Shown: positions 45,931 to 54,610, counted from the stretch's first letter. The stretch is 64,000 nt of DNA from an uncultured Spirochaetota bacterium (GCA_937872225.1 CALMRZ010000046.1:62001-126000); one strand, 5' to 3'. Program-made: numbers and translations. The notes: a model not told the origin generated them from the letters alone.

Positions 45931-48368
45931 TGGAGGCGCTCCCGCTTGTCGCGTAAAATCCTGGCGGCCCTGTTGAGCTTCTGGCTGACGCGCTTTTTCT
46001 CGATATCCTCGGGCGGCGCCTGGCGGACCGATAACGGCTTCCGGATGACGCTGATCTCAGGAATGCGGACAGATTTCTCGAGAAGGGCTTCGAGGAGGCT
46101 CCGGGTGCACTCCACGGCGGCATTCGATTCAACGAGAAATTCCTCGAGCTCACTGCTGTCCACGCCGGGTGGGAGAGGCGGTACACAGGAGGGACAGCCG
46201 ACAGAGCATTCGCAGCTATCAAGGATTTCCCTGCAGAAACGCAGAACATCCTCGATCCTTTCAAATATTTTTTCTGCATAACCGACGCCGCCCTCGATTG
46301 TGTCATAAAGGTACAGGGCGCTCCTCCATGACCCATGCTCCGCCTCATACAGCGATATATCTGTGTGAATGTCCTTGATGTCTGACATGCAGAAAATCGT
46401 GGAGGCGTGCCTGATGATATAGCTGAGGCCGTAATAGGCGGCGCTGGTGAAATGCTTGTTCTTGCTCTCGAGAGTTCCGATCCATTCCTGGGGCGCAACT
46501 ATGTTGAAACCGGTCGTTTCATATTCAAATGCCGGTAGCGTGATCGGACCATACCCTATGTTTTCGTAGGTCCGCTCGCGGATTTTCTTGTAGAGCTTGG
46601 GCTGTTTGTTAACCCGTATGATGCCGAATTCAATGCGGGAGCTGTTGAACAGGTGTATTTCTTCCGATTCTATGAGGTCAACCCTCCCTTCCCAGACGGC
46701 CTCGGTATAATAGTCAACATCTACCGGGTCCACCCTGCACAGTTTCTTGTCAAGGTCAAGTTCCATGGACATGTACTTGCGGCCCAGGTGCTGGTAGATC
46801 GCGTCCTTGTACAAGGTGCCCCGGGCGCCGATGGGATCGAGTTCACCGATTACTTCAGTGCCGCAATAGATTTCGACATTGTAGTCGGTCATGCCCCTGA
46901 TATTGACTCCGCGCGCCGGGTAATCCTGTAACGCGTACCGGAAAGAGTCATGGTACGGCACTATGGACCTGTCGGATTTCAGGATGTTGACGGCTTCGGC
47001 GTACAGGGAAAGGTCAAATCCTTTCTCGACTTCCCGAAGGGGATGCTCTTGGGCTGCGCAGGGAAGATGTTGAAGTATAATGTAGGGATTATCGGGATTC
47101 AGCAGCGCCTGCTCCACCGGCGCGCTGGTAACAAAATCATGATGATTGACCAGGAACTGGTCGATGGGACGGTCCTTGGCGATATATACGATCACCGGCG
47201 ATTTGCCCTTGCGCCCAACCCTGCCCGCCTGCTGCCAGAAGCTGGCGATGGTCCCCGGGTGCCCCGCGAGAATGCACAGGTCCAGATCGCCAATGTCAAT
47301 CCCAAGCTCAAGGGCATTGGTCGATATGATGCCGAGAAGATTGCCTCCCGCAAGGTCGCGTTCAATCTGCCTCCTCTCACCGGGAAGAAGCCCTCCTCGG
47401 TACGGTTTTACCAGGGACTGGAGTTCGGGGTAATCGTCGATGACGGCGCGGTAGAGACGCTCAACCTCCTGACGGGCCCTGCAGAAGCAAATAGTGCGGA
47501 TTTTATTCCGTACCGCTTCACGGATGAGGGGAATAGAAACAGAAGCCGGGCCTTTCCGATACGCGGCGTGCCCCAGCCCCGATTCCAGCGGCGGATTGAT
47601 GAAGTAGAAATGCTTATCCGGCTGCGGTGACGAATCATAATCGATAACCTCGAAGTCCCTGTGGAAAAGAAGACGCGCATGCTCCCGGGGGTTGCGTATG
47701 GTCGCTGATGAGCAGACAAAGACCGGGTTGCTGCCATGGATGGCGCATACGCGCTCCAGCCTGCGGAAAACATTTGACACGTGGGAACCGAAGGCGCCGC
47801 GGTAGATGTGTACCTCGTCCACCACGATATAGCGGAGGCGCGAAAGAAAACCGCGCCATTTACGGTTATGATTGGGGAGAATACCGTTGTGCAGCATATC
47901 CGGGTTGGTTACGATGAAGTCGGAGGATCGCTGAATCCTCTCCCTCTCGTCGCGGGGAGTGTCGCCGTCGAAGGTACCCAGCAGTCCGCTTTTACTGACC
48001 GATGACATCAGCTTCCCGAAGGTGCTTTCCTGGTCGCGGGAGAGGGCCTTGGTAGGATAAAGGAGCATGACGGAAAAGGGCTGATCGGCATGGAGGTACT
48101 CGTTCAGGATGGGCAGGAAAAAAGACATGGTCTTGCCGCTTGCCGTGCGCGAAACGATGAGCGTATCGTTTCCCTTTTCAATTTTTCTGAAGGCGTCCGC
48201 CTGGTGCGAGTAAAGCGCCCTGATGCCCTGAGCCTCCAGTATTGTTTTTAATCCATTGTCAAGGTTCCGGGGAAAATCCACGAAGGAACCTGCTGAACCG
48301 TTGATGGTAAAGCCTGCTCGGATATCTCGGTTGAACTGCGCTTCGATAAAATTTTTGATTTTGTCCAT
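45927..48368 (-). CDS. mrfA: MrfA-like DEAD/DEAH helicase with DUF1998 zinc domain
   Basis: An 813-residue superfamily 2 helicase of the YprA/MrfA type. Visible motifs: SHQADAFRKIEKG (Q-like), SRTASGKT (Walker A), VVDEVHIYRG (DEVH), FVCSSATI, and in the second RecA domain STNALELGIDIGDLDLCILAGHPGT and QQAGRVGRKGKS. The C-terminal DUF1998 region carries four cysteines in SCECSVGCPSC. It is the first gene of the mrfAB transcript, with a strong promoter and a possible LexA box upstream. Confidence 0.92.
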   Translation of the reverse strand: MDKIKNFIEAQFNRDIRAGFTINGSAGSFVDFPRNLDNGLKTILEAQGIRALYSHQADAFRKIEKGNDTLIVSRTASGKTMSFFLPILNEYLHADQPFSVMLLYPTKALSRDQESTFGKLMSSVSKSGLLGTFDGDTPRDERERIQRSSDFIVTNPDMLHNGILPNHNRKWRGFLSRLRYIVVDEVHIYRGAFGSHVSNVFRRLERVCAIHGSNPVFVCSSATIRNPREHARLLFHRDFEVIDYDSSPQPDKHFYFINPPLESGLGHAAYRKGPASVSIPLIREAVRNKIRTICFCRARQEVERLYRAVIDDYPELQSLVKPYRGGLLPGERRQIERDLAGGNLLGIISTNALELGIDIGDLDLCILAGHPGTIASFWQQAGRVGRKGKSPVIVYIAKDRPIDQFLVNHHDFVTSAPVEQALLNPDNPYIILQHLPCAAQEHPLREVEKGFDLSLYAEAVNILKSDRSIVPYHDSFRYALQDYPARGVNIRGMTDYNVEIYCGTEVIGELDPIGARGTLYKDAIYQHLGRKYMSMELDLDKKLCRVDPVDVDYYTEAVWEGRVDLIESEEIHLFNSSRIEFGIIRVNKQPKLYKKIRERTYENIGYGPITLPAFEYETTGFNIVAPQEWIGTLESKNKHFTSAAYYGLSYIIRHASTIFCMSDIKDIHTDISLYEAEHGSWRSALYLYDTIEGGVGYAEKIFERIEDVLRFCREILDSCECSVGCPSCVPPLPPGVDSSELEEFLVESNAAVECTRSLLEALLEKSVRIPEISVIRKPLSVRQAPPEDIEKKRVSQKLNRAARILRDKRERLH

Positions 48369-48400
48369 ATACCATAACCTGCCTGAATGAAATCGGTCAC

Positions 48401-48447
48401 AGTATACAGGATATTATTGACATGTCAACAAATGTTTGGCAAACAAA
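48401..48447 (-). promoter_or_regulatory. mrfA promoter with TTGACATGTCAA palindrome and LexA-like box
   Basis: Minus-strand TTGACA (48428-48423), a 16-base spacer and TATACT (48406-48401) form a near-consensus promoter. The -35 box lies in the perfect palindrome TTGACATGTCAA (48417-48428). Seven bases further up, TTTGGCAAACAAA (48435-48447, plus-strand reading) matches TTTG-N5-CAAA, the form reported for Leptospira LexA1 boxes. A shorter palindrome TGTTTGGCAAACA overlaps it. Confidence 0.65.
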
Positions 48448-48506
48448 TGAATATTATTTTTCCGACCGGGAAAGAACACCGAGTTTCTCAAATGACTATG
48501 CCGGAA

Positions 48507-48866
48507 TTATTCTGCGAGCAATGTTTTAAGGTTTATGTGCCACACCTTGCTCATGTACTGCAAAATTTCGTGTTCATGGGGGTTCACGTCCGCGTCTGCC
48601 CGTGAAAACTCGATGGCATATTCCAATATCTTTTTCCTGCTTTCGACGTTTTCAACCCTTTCGATGAGATCCTTGAGATCCTGCATTGAACGGACGGTTT
48701 TGTCGACCTCGTTGAAAAGATTCTGAAAATCCTCGAAACCTTTTTCATCGGCAAGATTATTGATGTCATCGACTTCCCGGTCCGTTACGACACCGTCAGT
48801 GCTGACGATATATTTCATGACAGCGATAAGAACCATTTTTTCTTCTTTTGTCAGTGATCTGGACAT
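48507..48866 (-). CDS. TerB-like domain protein
   Basis: A 119-residue helical protein with the layout of the TerB superfamily: two EF-hand-like acidic loops (VSTDGVVTDREVDDI and ADADVNPHEHEILQYM) in a helical bundle. TerB proteins are linked to tellurite and stress responses and to calcium-dependent membrane complexes. No other ter gene is near. GGAG precedes the ATG. Confidence 0.75.
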   Translation of the reverse strand: MSRSLTKEEKMVLIAVMKYIVSTDGVVTDREVDDINNLADEKGFEDFQNLFNEVDKTVRSMQDLKDLIERVENVESRKKILEYAIEFSRADADVNPHEHEILQYMSKVWHINLKTLLAE

Positions 48867-49038
48867 GATATTCTCCTACCGTGGTAATGCCTATCATGAT
48901 AGTATCTTATATTTCAATAGCAAGCATTTTTTTGAATGAACGACACGGGGATGTCGAAGCAGCAATACATGTTGAGTTTTTCATATATCAAGATTATGGT
49001 GAAACAATCAGCCGTTCCATGATAAATGCCCGGGACCA

Positions 49039-49374
49039 ATGATAGAACAGACGATAAAAATCATCTCTGCCATCATCGCAATGATTCTGGCCTATGAGAT
49101 CATTCGCTTCATTGTTAAAGATACGCTAATGAAGCGCCTGTATCGCTCCGTCCGGCAGTATATTGCTGAATACAACATCAAGCTCGACAAATACAAGTTC
49201 ATGAACAAGTTCATCGTAAAACAGGAGCTCATGAACGACGATGACATCCATAACGCCATCCTGGTGCATGCCCGGGAGAACGGCATGAATATCCGTCATG
49301 GAGGGGATGAAATACCATATAATCATACCGGGACAGCACGCGATTCTGTTGTTCCAGAAACGTGTGATAGATAA
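49039..49374 (+). CDS. Small membrane-anchored protein
   Basis: A 111-residue protein with one N-terminal membrane helix (about 7-25) and a basic, helical soluble part rich in Lys and Asn that includes EYNIKLDKYKFMNKFIV. I recognise no family. Shine-Dalgarno match is weak (GGGACCA). Confidence 0.5.
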   Translation: MIEQTIKIISAIIAMILAYEIIRFIVKDTLMKRLYRSVRQYIAEYNIKLDKYKFMNKFIVKQELMNDDDIHNAILVHARENGMNIRHGGDEIPYNHTGTARDSVVPETCDR

Positions 49375-49494
49375 TATCATCTCTTTCCTGGGTACCGGGA
49401 AGTTCATCTATTGATGCATGACCTGCGCTGAACGAGAGGGGACAGTTGAAAATTATTCCATCAGGGTTTTGCCTGTCGTAAATCTGTAAATATG

Positions 49495-49513
49495 TATCGG
49501 TATCATACCGATA
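49495..49513. promoter_or_regulatory. 19-base palindrome before a 58-residue ORF
   Basis: TATCGGTAT, one central C, ATACCGATA: arms of nine bases, perfect. It ends 33 bases before the ATG at 49547, an operator-like position. Confidence 0.5.
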
Positions 49514-49546
49514 TACAGAACAGATACTTCAAACGAGGAAACATTC

Positions 49547-49723
49547 ATGCATCCAAAACGTTTTTCAAGCATGAGCATCATGCGTTATTCCGAAATGGTC
49601 TGTAATGCGGTGCATCTCGGGGTCAATTTTGACGACATCATCAGCGAGACCAGGAAATACCACGGCTGTGAATTCACTAACAAGGTCGAAAAGGTAGTGA
49701 AGACGCTGATCTCGTGTAATTAA
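49547..49723 (+). CDS. Small ORF, 58 residues
   Basis: ATG with GAGGAAAC upstream to TAA at 49723. The product is basic and helical, with three cysteines, and reads like a small DNA- or RNA-binding or regulatory protein (HLGVNFDDIISETRKYHG). No family recognised. The palindrome upstream supports a real, regulated gene. Confidence 0.5.
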   Translation: MHPKRFSSMSIMRYSEMVCNAVHLGVNFDDIISETRKYHGCEFTNKVEKVVKTLISCN

Positions 49724-49749
49724 GAGTCGAGGCGCAGGCTGACGCGCGG

Positions 49750-50460
49750 TCAGTAGTGGGCCGTCACCGTTGTTTCATTCCATGTCATTTTTTTTATCTT
49801 CCCGCTGCTGGAGTAATAAACGCCCTTGCCGCACATCTGGTTTTCTTTCCATTCCCCTACATACGTGTCGCCGTTAGACCATCTATACGTTCCGAAGCCG
49901 GTACGCTTGCCGCGAATCCATTGCCCGGTATAGACCGCACCGTCCTCCCATGTAACGCTGCCGTTTCCATGCATTCTGCCCTCTTCCCACTGGCCTGAAA
50001 ACACAGAGCCGTTGAAATATCTCATGATGCCCCTGCCATGGGGCGTATATCCCTTCACCTTGTTACCTTTGTACCAACCAGAATATCGTCCGAGGGATAC
50101 AAAGTCGCCAAAAATACAACCGGGTTCACCGCCTTCCTGACTCAGGAATCGGGATTCAACAAGCTTTCCCGATTGAAAAACGACCTTTTTTCTCCTGCCG
50201 TCCGGATGATAATATATCCCGTTTCCATGGGGTTCCCCGTTCATGAACTCCCCCTGATATTCAGAGCCGTCGGCAGAAACTTGCCTTCCTCGGCCATGCC
50301 TCAATCCGTCTTTGACCTGGCCTACATAATATGAACCGTCCTCAGACTGAATCCTGACGACAGAAACAGCGTCCGTACCTTCATCTGGGTATGGCATGGC
50401 AATCCGGGGAATCAACAATCCTGCGACACACATAATGTATATAAGGATGTGCATAATCAT
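49750..50460 (-). CDS. Exported MORN-repeat protein
   Basis: A 236-residue protein with a signal peptide (about 1-22) and five to six MORN repeats, the 23-residue Y-x-G-x-W-x-x-G-x-x-x-G-x-G units: YVGQVKDGLRHGRG, YQGEFMNGEPHGNG, FSGQWEEGRMHGNG, YTGQWIRGKRTGFG and YVGEWKENQMCGKG. MORN sheets bind lipids or act as scaffolds. Envelope location is inferred from the signal peptide. Confidence 0.85.
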   Translation of the reverse strand: MIMHILIYIMCVAGLLIPRIAMPYPDEGTDAVSVVRIQSEDGSYYVGQVKDGLRHGRGRQVSADGSEYQGEFMNGEPHGNGIYYHPDGRRKKVVFQSGKLVESRFLSQEGGEPGCIFGDFVSLGRYSGWYKGNKVKGYTPHGRGIMRYFNGSVFSGQWEEGRMHGNGSVTWEDGAVYTGQWIRGKRTGFGTYRWSNGDTYVGEWKENQMCGKGVYYSSSGKIKKMTWNETTVTAHY

Positions 50461-50508
50461 ATCACCGTGATCATCTTATAATAATATCGGGATTGTACGC
50501 GGATTGTA

Positions 50509-50876
50509 TTATACCGAAAGACAGACTTTATGCTTTTCCATGGTACCCGGTATGAATAAACTCGTTCCATGGGCAATGATCATGCAGATAACAAGGGCCC
50601 AAAACGAATTATTATCATCCTGCAGTGTATAGCCCCATGAAATGTTGCCCTGCCGCTCAATAAGATATCCAAGGAACGGCTGGACCAGTGCGCCCCAAGG
50701 AAAGGGAAGAAATTCGCCGGTCCCATGGGGGCGCCGCCTGTCGTAAGGTCTTCTATCATGTCCACCGCGACCACAGCAGCGCAGAGCCGGTGGAACGAGA
50801 TAAAAATATAGGCACCCGCGAGAATTATGAAAAGCAGATATCTGTACGTAGTGCAGGTAACCGTATTCCTGTGCAT
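50509..50876 (-). pseudogene. Degraded MFS transporter gene
   Basis: The first about 50 residues (frame starting ATG at 50876, YLLFIILAGAYIFISFHRL) match the first helix and loop of a major-facilitator transporter. The last about 60 residues, in another frame, match its C-terminal end (GALVQPFLGYLIERQG...NSFWALVICMI). The roughly 300 residues in between are missing, and a frame change joins the ends. An internal deletion plus frameshift is the simplest reading. Confidence 0.65.
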
Positions 50877-50900
50877 GAACAGTTCTCCACACACACATCG

Positions 50901-50934
50901 GAGCCCCTTGTGCGTGTCATTGCACAAGGGGCTC
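50901..50934 (-). terminator. Perfect 13-base-pair hairpin
   Basis: Arms GAGCCCCTTGTGC (50901-50913) and GCACAAGGGGCTC (50922-50934), 8-base loop. It follows the lipoprotein gene on the minus strand, the position of a terminator, but neither side has a U-tract. It may be rho-assisted, or a processing or stability hairpin. Confidence 0.6.
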
Positions 50935-50970
50935 GGGTATAGATCAGTTGGCTGATAATCAGCGGTGAAA

Positions 50971-51432
50971 TTATTTCTTCCCGAGTTTGGGAATATATTT
51001 TTCCAGATCTTTTCCCTTGATCCTGGGCCCGGTAACTTTTTCCATCCCGGCAAGATCAAAGGACTGTATGAATTTTTTCAGCGCGTCGGTGTTCTGAAAT
51101 TCCTTCGTTTTGTCATCGGCAATGAGACGTATCTCGATGCGGTTGTTGACCATCAACCAGATCCACTTGTTCTCGAATATCTTGGCTGGATATTTATCAA
51201 TTTTTTCCTTGGCGTTTTTATAACCATCGATGGTGGCCCTGTCGTCGACCTGGTCGAATACCTGGAACCAGAGCACCTGTTCCCCGCTTTTATTCTTAAC
51301 ACTTGCCTGAAGCCAGTCAAATAGACTGACATCTGAGTAGTGAAGGTCATTCCAGCTGCCGGATTTGCATGAAAGCACGAATGCCGACAAGGCAATGAGC
51401 ACCGTTAGCGTCACACATGATATTTTTTTCAA
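50971..51432 (-). CDS. Predicted lipoprotein
   Basis: A 153-residue protein with a TTG start at 51432, decided by AAGGAGG five bases upstream and by the signal peptide that begins there (LKKISCVTLTVLIALSAFVLSC, a lipobox ending at Cys22). The body is acidic/basic mixed and ends in a Lys-rich helix. No family recognised; its wording VLWFQVFDQVDDRATIDGY resembles many small envelope lipoproteins without named function. Confidence 0.75.
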   Translation of the reverse strand: MKKISCVTLTVLIALSAFVLSCKSGSWNDLHYSDVSLFDWLQASVKNKSGEQVLWFQVFDQVDDRATIDGYKNAKEKIDKYPAKIFENKWIWLMVNNRIEIRLIADDKTKEFQNTDALKKFIQSFDLAGMEKVTGPRIKGKDLEKYIPKLGKK

Positions 51433-51554
51433 ATTGTCCTCCTTCGAGTCTGCATGATAGTATGAATATTGAAACGTGGAGGAGCAAAATAATTCAAGCA
51501 TATTTTCTCCCCTCTTTCAAAACTGAACATGCTGCTTATGAAAAAAAAATCTCT

Positions 51555-51588
51555 GAAACAAAGAGCCCGCTGCAGGGCTCTCTGTTTC
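51555..51588 (-). terminator. Long inverted repeat followed by a T-tract on the minus strand
   Basis: Arms GAAACA-A-AGAGCCC (51555-51568) and GGGCTCT-C-TGTTTC (51575-51588) pair with one internal mismatch. On the minus strand it is followed after six bases by a run of nine Ts. It should terminate transcripts coming from the cNMP gene. It also lies just before a plus-strand small ORF, where it could shape the leader. Confidence 0.7.
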
Positions 51589-51612
51589 ATAAGAATAAAT
51601 CTTGGAGGATTT

Positions 51613-51750
51613 ATGAAAAAACTTGTAATCAAGGAATATGTAATTGTTCGAGTGAATTTGTTACACTCCGGTATTGTAAATACTGAAAAAATTGTTTTTT
51701 TTGAAAATAGCACTAGTACGTATGACTGGAAAAGGCATGAAATTTCTTAA
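51613..51750 (+). CDS. Possible small ORF, 45 residues
   Basis: ATG with GGAGG four bases upstream (CTTGGAGGATTT), then MKKLVIKEYVIVRVNLLH and a short polar tail. The strong ribosome-binding site is the main support. It lies opposite the minus-strand read-through region, in AT-rich sequence. No family recognised. Confidence 0.4.
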   Translation: MKKLVIKEYVIVRVNLLHSGIVNTEKIVFFENSTSTYDWKRHEIS

Positions 51751-51797
51751 AAAATGAAAATCAACATGGAAAAATGTAACACATATGGCCGAAGCTG

Positions 51798-52193
51798 TCA
51801 GACATCACGGGTTATTTTAAGCCTGTTTAATTCACTGACCTTACCCACCAGGATTTCGTCCGTTTTCGCCAATCGCTGAGCAAGGGTTGTGACCATCTTG
51901 GCCGCAAAAACAGGATTTTTTATAAGGAAAAGCCGTAGTTGTTCCGCATTATCTATAAAGGCGAGCTTGACATTTCCTATGGCAGTGGCTGTGGCGCTCC
52001 TTGGCGTTTTATTGAATAGCGATATCTCCCCGAAGAAATCGCCCTTTTTAAGCAGAGCGACATTGATTTTATCTATCTTGTCAGAAAGGGAAATCTGCAC
52101 TTCCCCTTCAAGAATAATATACATCCGTGTTTCAACTTTACCCGCTTCTATGATCCGTTCGCCATTCTGGAAATAAATGATACTTTTGGCCAT
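51798..52193 (-). CDS. Single cyclic-nucleotide-binding-domain protein
   Basis: A 131-residue protein that is one cNMP-binding domain: the beta-roll ends in the phosphate-binding cassette DFFGEISLFNKTPRSATATA, with the Glu and Arg that contact cyclic nucleotide. There is no DNA-binding or enzyme domain, so it may act through a partner. It could respond to cAMP made by the cyclase at 19207-21795. It is co-transcribed with the Cys-rich gene upstream. Confidence 0.85.
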   Translation of the reverse strand: MAKSIIYFQNGERIIEAGKVETRMYIILEGEVQISLSDKIDKINVALLKKGDFFGEISLFNKTPRSATATAIGNVKLAFIDNAEQLRLFLIKNPVFAAKMVTTLAQRLAKTDEILVGKVSELNRLKITRDV

Positions 52194-52220
52194 AGGTGTG
52201 TTCCTTGTTGGGTGTAACGT

Positions 52221-52463
52221 TTATTCAGATTTGGAGGCGGCCCTCAGTTCAGAAGTATTGCCGACACGCTGTTCTGCAGTGGCATCACAGCTCCGAATTC
52301 GTGATCTTTCGCAGGAATTTCTCTTGAGGCATGCATCGCAGCGCTCGTCACTGCACATCTGGCATGAAAAACAGTCACTGCAATTATATTTTCTGCCCTC
52401 GTTATGATTTGGTTCCGGGGCGAAAACCTTTCCCTGAAACCCTGGTATTGTATAATATGCCAT
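52221..52463 (-). CDS. Small Cys-rich protein
   Basis: An 80-residue protein starting MAYYTIPGFQGKVFAPEP, with a cysteine block C-x2-C-x2-C-x2-C-x4-C-x2-C-x5-C (CSDCFSCQMCSDERCDACL), probably metal- or cluster-binding. The pattern is like uncharacterised short conserved proteins I have seen in bacteria, but I cannot name a family. Its stop is 27 bases from the cNMP gene. Confidence 0.65.
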   Translation of the reverse strand: MAYYTIPGFQGKVFAPEPNHNEGRKYNCSDCFSCQMCSDERCDACLKRNSCERSRIRSCDATAEQRVGNTSELRAASKSE

Positions 52464-52635
52464 GAAAATAGTGAAGTCCTTGATAATATTCTAATATACT
52501 AACATTTCTTCATATCAACCATAGGTGGTCAAAAAAAATAAGAAAATAGCGACAAATGGAGCCTTGTAAAACAATTGACATAATTCAGATCAATCACTAC
52601 ACACGATTCTGCAATCATATTGAGAAACCGAAAAC

Positions 52636-52866
52636 ATGAAAAGGTGTTTTATCCTTATATTGGATATCTTGGCCATGTCATCCTTTTTATTTATTTCTGA
52701 GATACCGGCGTCGGCCCGTTGTATAAGCGGGAATTGTCATCTTATTGTTGCGGCGGAGACAGGCACCTGTCATGACGATGCAAGAAACGGCTGCGGCGAA
52801 CTGTATTTCAAGGGCAGAATTGCCCAGCGTGGAATATGTAAAAATAGTAGACTGGCAACAGAGTAA
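52636..52866 (+). CDS. Possible small secreted Cys-containing protein
   Basis: A 76-residue frame with a signal-peptide-like N-terminus (MKRCFILILDILAMSSFLFISEIPASA) and six to seven cysteines. GCGELYFKGRIAQRG looks like a degraded MORN unit, so it may be a remnant of a larger MORN protein. It overlaps an alternative long frame of the next gene, whose real start is further on. No good ribosome-binding site. Confidence 0.4.
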   Translation: MKRCFILILDILAMSSFLFISEIPASARCISGNCHLIVAAETGTCHDDARNGCGELYFKGRIAQRGICKNSRLATE

Positions 52867-52903
52867 GGCTTACAATTCACATAAATTTTTCAGGATAACA
52901 GAG

Positions 52904-53764
52904 ATGGAATCACCTAACACGGTCCCCCTGCGCGGAAGGATACTCTTCTGGATCCTTGCCGGCGCGATGCTGTCAGCGGTGTCGGCTGCCCTGTGCTACC
53001 GTTATTACTTCACAACGACGGTTGGCGATGTCACTGCCTACCTTGAAAATATCCATGCAATTGAACGCGGCTACATCGAAAACATCCCCCTGTACGACGA
53101 TTATAATACGCCGATGCGGGAGATGAAACTGCGCACATATCTTTTCCCGGCCCATATTGACGTTGCCATTAAATCGGGAATGAAGCCTGTTTCACTCGAC
53201 GATTCGATACAGGAACTGGTCAGCGCCAAAAAACTCGTCCAGCTCAAGTCAGGGGAGGACAGATTATATTATTTTTACAATGTGAGGAACAGGTACCGAG
53301 TTCTCACACCCCGGGCGGCGTGCGGGCTTACCGTGCTGACGGAGCGTTTCCAGCAGAATATAGCCACCCGGATGAAGCTTCCTCCCGTTAAAATCGCCCT
53401 TTCATCCCTGTTGAGACCCGCGGCCTACCAGAGCGGTCTCCGGGCTGTAAACGCGAATGCCACCGAAGTAACCACTCATAGCTACGGGGTCAGTTTTGAT
53501 ATTTATTTTGACGATTATTTTGTATCGCTGCCCCGCCCGACGCCTTCCAGCGGCATTTCATCGTCGGTGATGGAAATGATCAGGACAAAATTCGGATTTC
53601 TCCTCGGGGACGCCCTGCGCGGGCAGTTCCGGTCAGTGCTTATGGAAACGCTGATACAGCTCCAGGATGAAGGGGTGTTGTTCGCGATACTCGAAAAGAA
53701 CCAGCACTGCTACCATGTTACCATCCTGCCCAATTCCCGGTGCGCGAAACATGAACGTATCTGA
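52904..53764 (+). CDS. DUF5715-like exported protein
   Basis: A 286-residue protein with one N-terminal membrane helix (about 10-30). The C-terminal half resembles DUF5715 and M15/VanY-type folds: SSLLRPAAYQSGLRAVNANATEVTTHSYGVSFDIYFDDY, where H-S-Y-G-x-x-F-D-I matches the metal-binding His and Asp of D,D-carboxypeptidases. A peptidoglycan-related role is likely but not shown. I chose the ATG at 52904 (AGGATAACAGAG upstream) over a longer frame. Confidence 0.7.
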   Translation: MESPNTVPLRGRILFWILAGAMLSAVSAALCYRYYFTTTVGDVTAYLENIHAIERGYIENIPLYDDYNTPMREMKLRTYLFPAHIDVAIKSGMKPVSLDDSIQELVSAKKLVQLKSGEDRLYYFYNVRNRYRVLTPRAACGLTVLTERFQQNIATRMKLPPVKIALSSLLRPAAYQSGLRAVNANATEVTTHSYGVSFDIYFDDYFVSLPRPTPSSGISSSVMEMIRTKFGFLLGDALRGQFRSVLMETLIQLQDEGVLFAILEKNQHCYHVTILPNSRCAKHERI

Positions 53765-53777
53765 TGGCTGTCCGGGA

Positions 53778-54338
53778 TCACGCCCTTTTGCGGGCGTACC
53801 GTTCAGCGGTGATTATCCCCGCGATGAATCCGCAGAGATGGCTTTCCCATGATACGAACCCCATGGTGGGGAAAATCCCCCACACGGCGCCCCCGTACAC
53901 CATGAATACGAGCACCGAGACCAGTATCGCCTTCAGGTTCCTGATGAAAAAGCCCATCGTGAGGAGGTAGCCGAGAATCCCGTAAATGACGCCGCTGGCC
54001 CCGACATGGGTGAATTCGGGACGTCCGATCAGCCATGTGCCGAACCCTCCGATAATTATTATCTGCAGTATCAGCTGCAATGAAAGCTTACGTTCCATGG
54101 TCAAAAAGATGGACCCGAGGATCAGCAGGCTGATCGAGTTCGTCACTAGGTGGTTTATTCCCGCATGTATAAAGGGGGCAAGAAGAATCCCCGGCAGACC
54201 CGCCAGTGTGCGCGGTTTAATGCCGAAATTCTCGACCGGGTATATGAAACCGATAAAAAGGATTGCCCACAGTATGAGGACAATGAATAAGACTGTCTTA
54301 AATGACTGCCATATGTTACGTATATTTAGTGATGGCAT
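53778..54338 (-). CDS. Rhomboid-family intramembrane serine protease
   Basis: A 186-residue rhomboid: APFIHAGINHLVTNSISLLILG, catalytic serine in HVGASGVIYG and histidine in SWESHLCGFIAG, spread over about six helices. It is unrelated in context to the cupin-linked rhomboid at 13662. The ATG at 54338 or one 33 bases earlier could be the start. It is convergent with the DUF5715 gene, with only 13 bases between the stops. Confidence 0.88.
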   Translation of the reverse strand: MPSLNIRNIWQSFKTVLFIVLILWAILFIGFIYPVENFGIKPRTLAGLPGILLAPFIHAGINHLVTNSISLLILGSIFLTMERKLSLQLILQIIIIGGFGTWLIGRPEFTHVGASGVIYGILGYLLTMGFFIRNLKAILVSVLVFMVYGGAVWGIFPTMGFVSWESHLCGFIAGIITAERYARKRA

Positions 54339-54610
54339 ATAACAAGCCGTATGTTGTTTTCTATAATTCATTCATCATGGATGATTCCGGTGATGGTGTT
54401 CCCCGGTATTTGTCCAGAACCGACGAACCGGTTTCATTCAGTAATGCGTCAAAACATCAGATTGTCAATACTATTACCTGGAGCGATCGATCAACCTTGC
54501 ATAAAAATTCAATTCACCTGCTAATAGTCTTGACTTTTTTATTTCAGTGTAATGGTCTGCATTAACACATTGCCATGAATGCACCATTACCGGATTGATC
54601 GGGGCGTCCT

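Noticed and set aside
46950-47630. Plus-strand frame of 226 codons inside mrfA
   Set aside because: Antisense shadow of the helicase.
54339-54610. Plus-strand frame of 87 codons between rhomboid and MBL genes
   Set aside because: No ribosome-binding site or family; AT-rich spacer.
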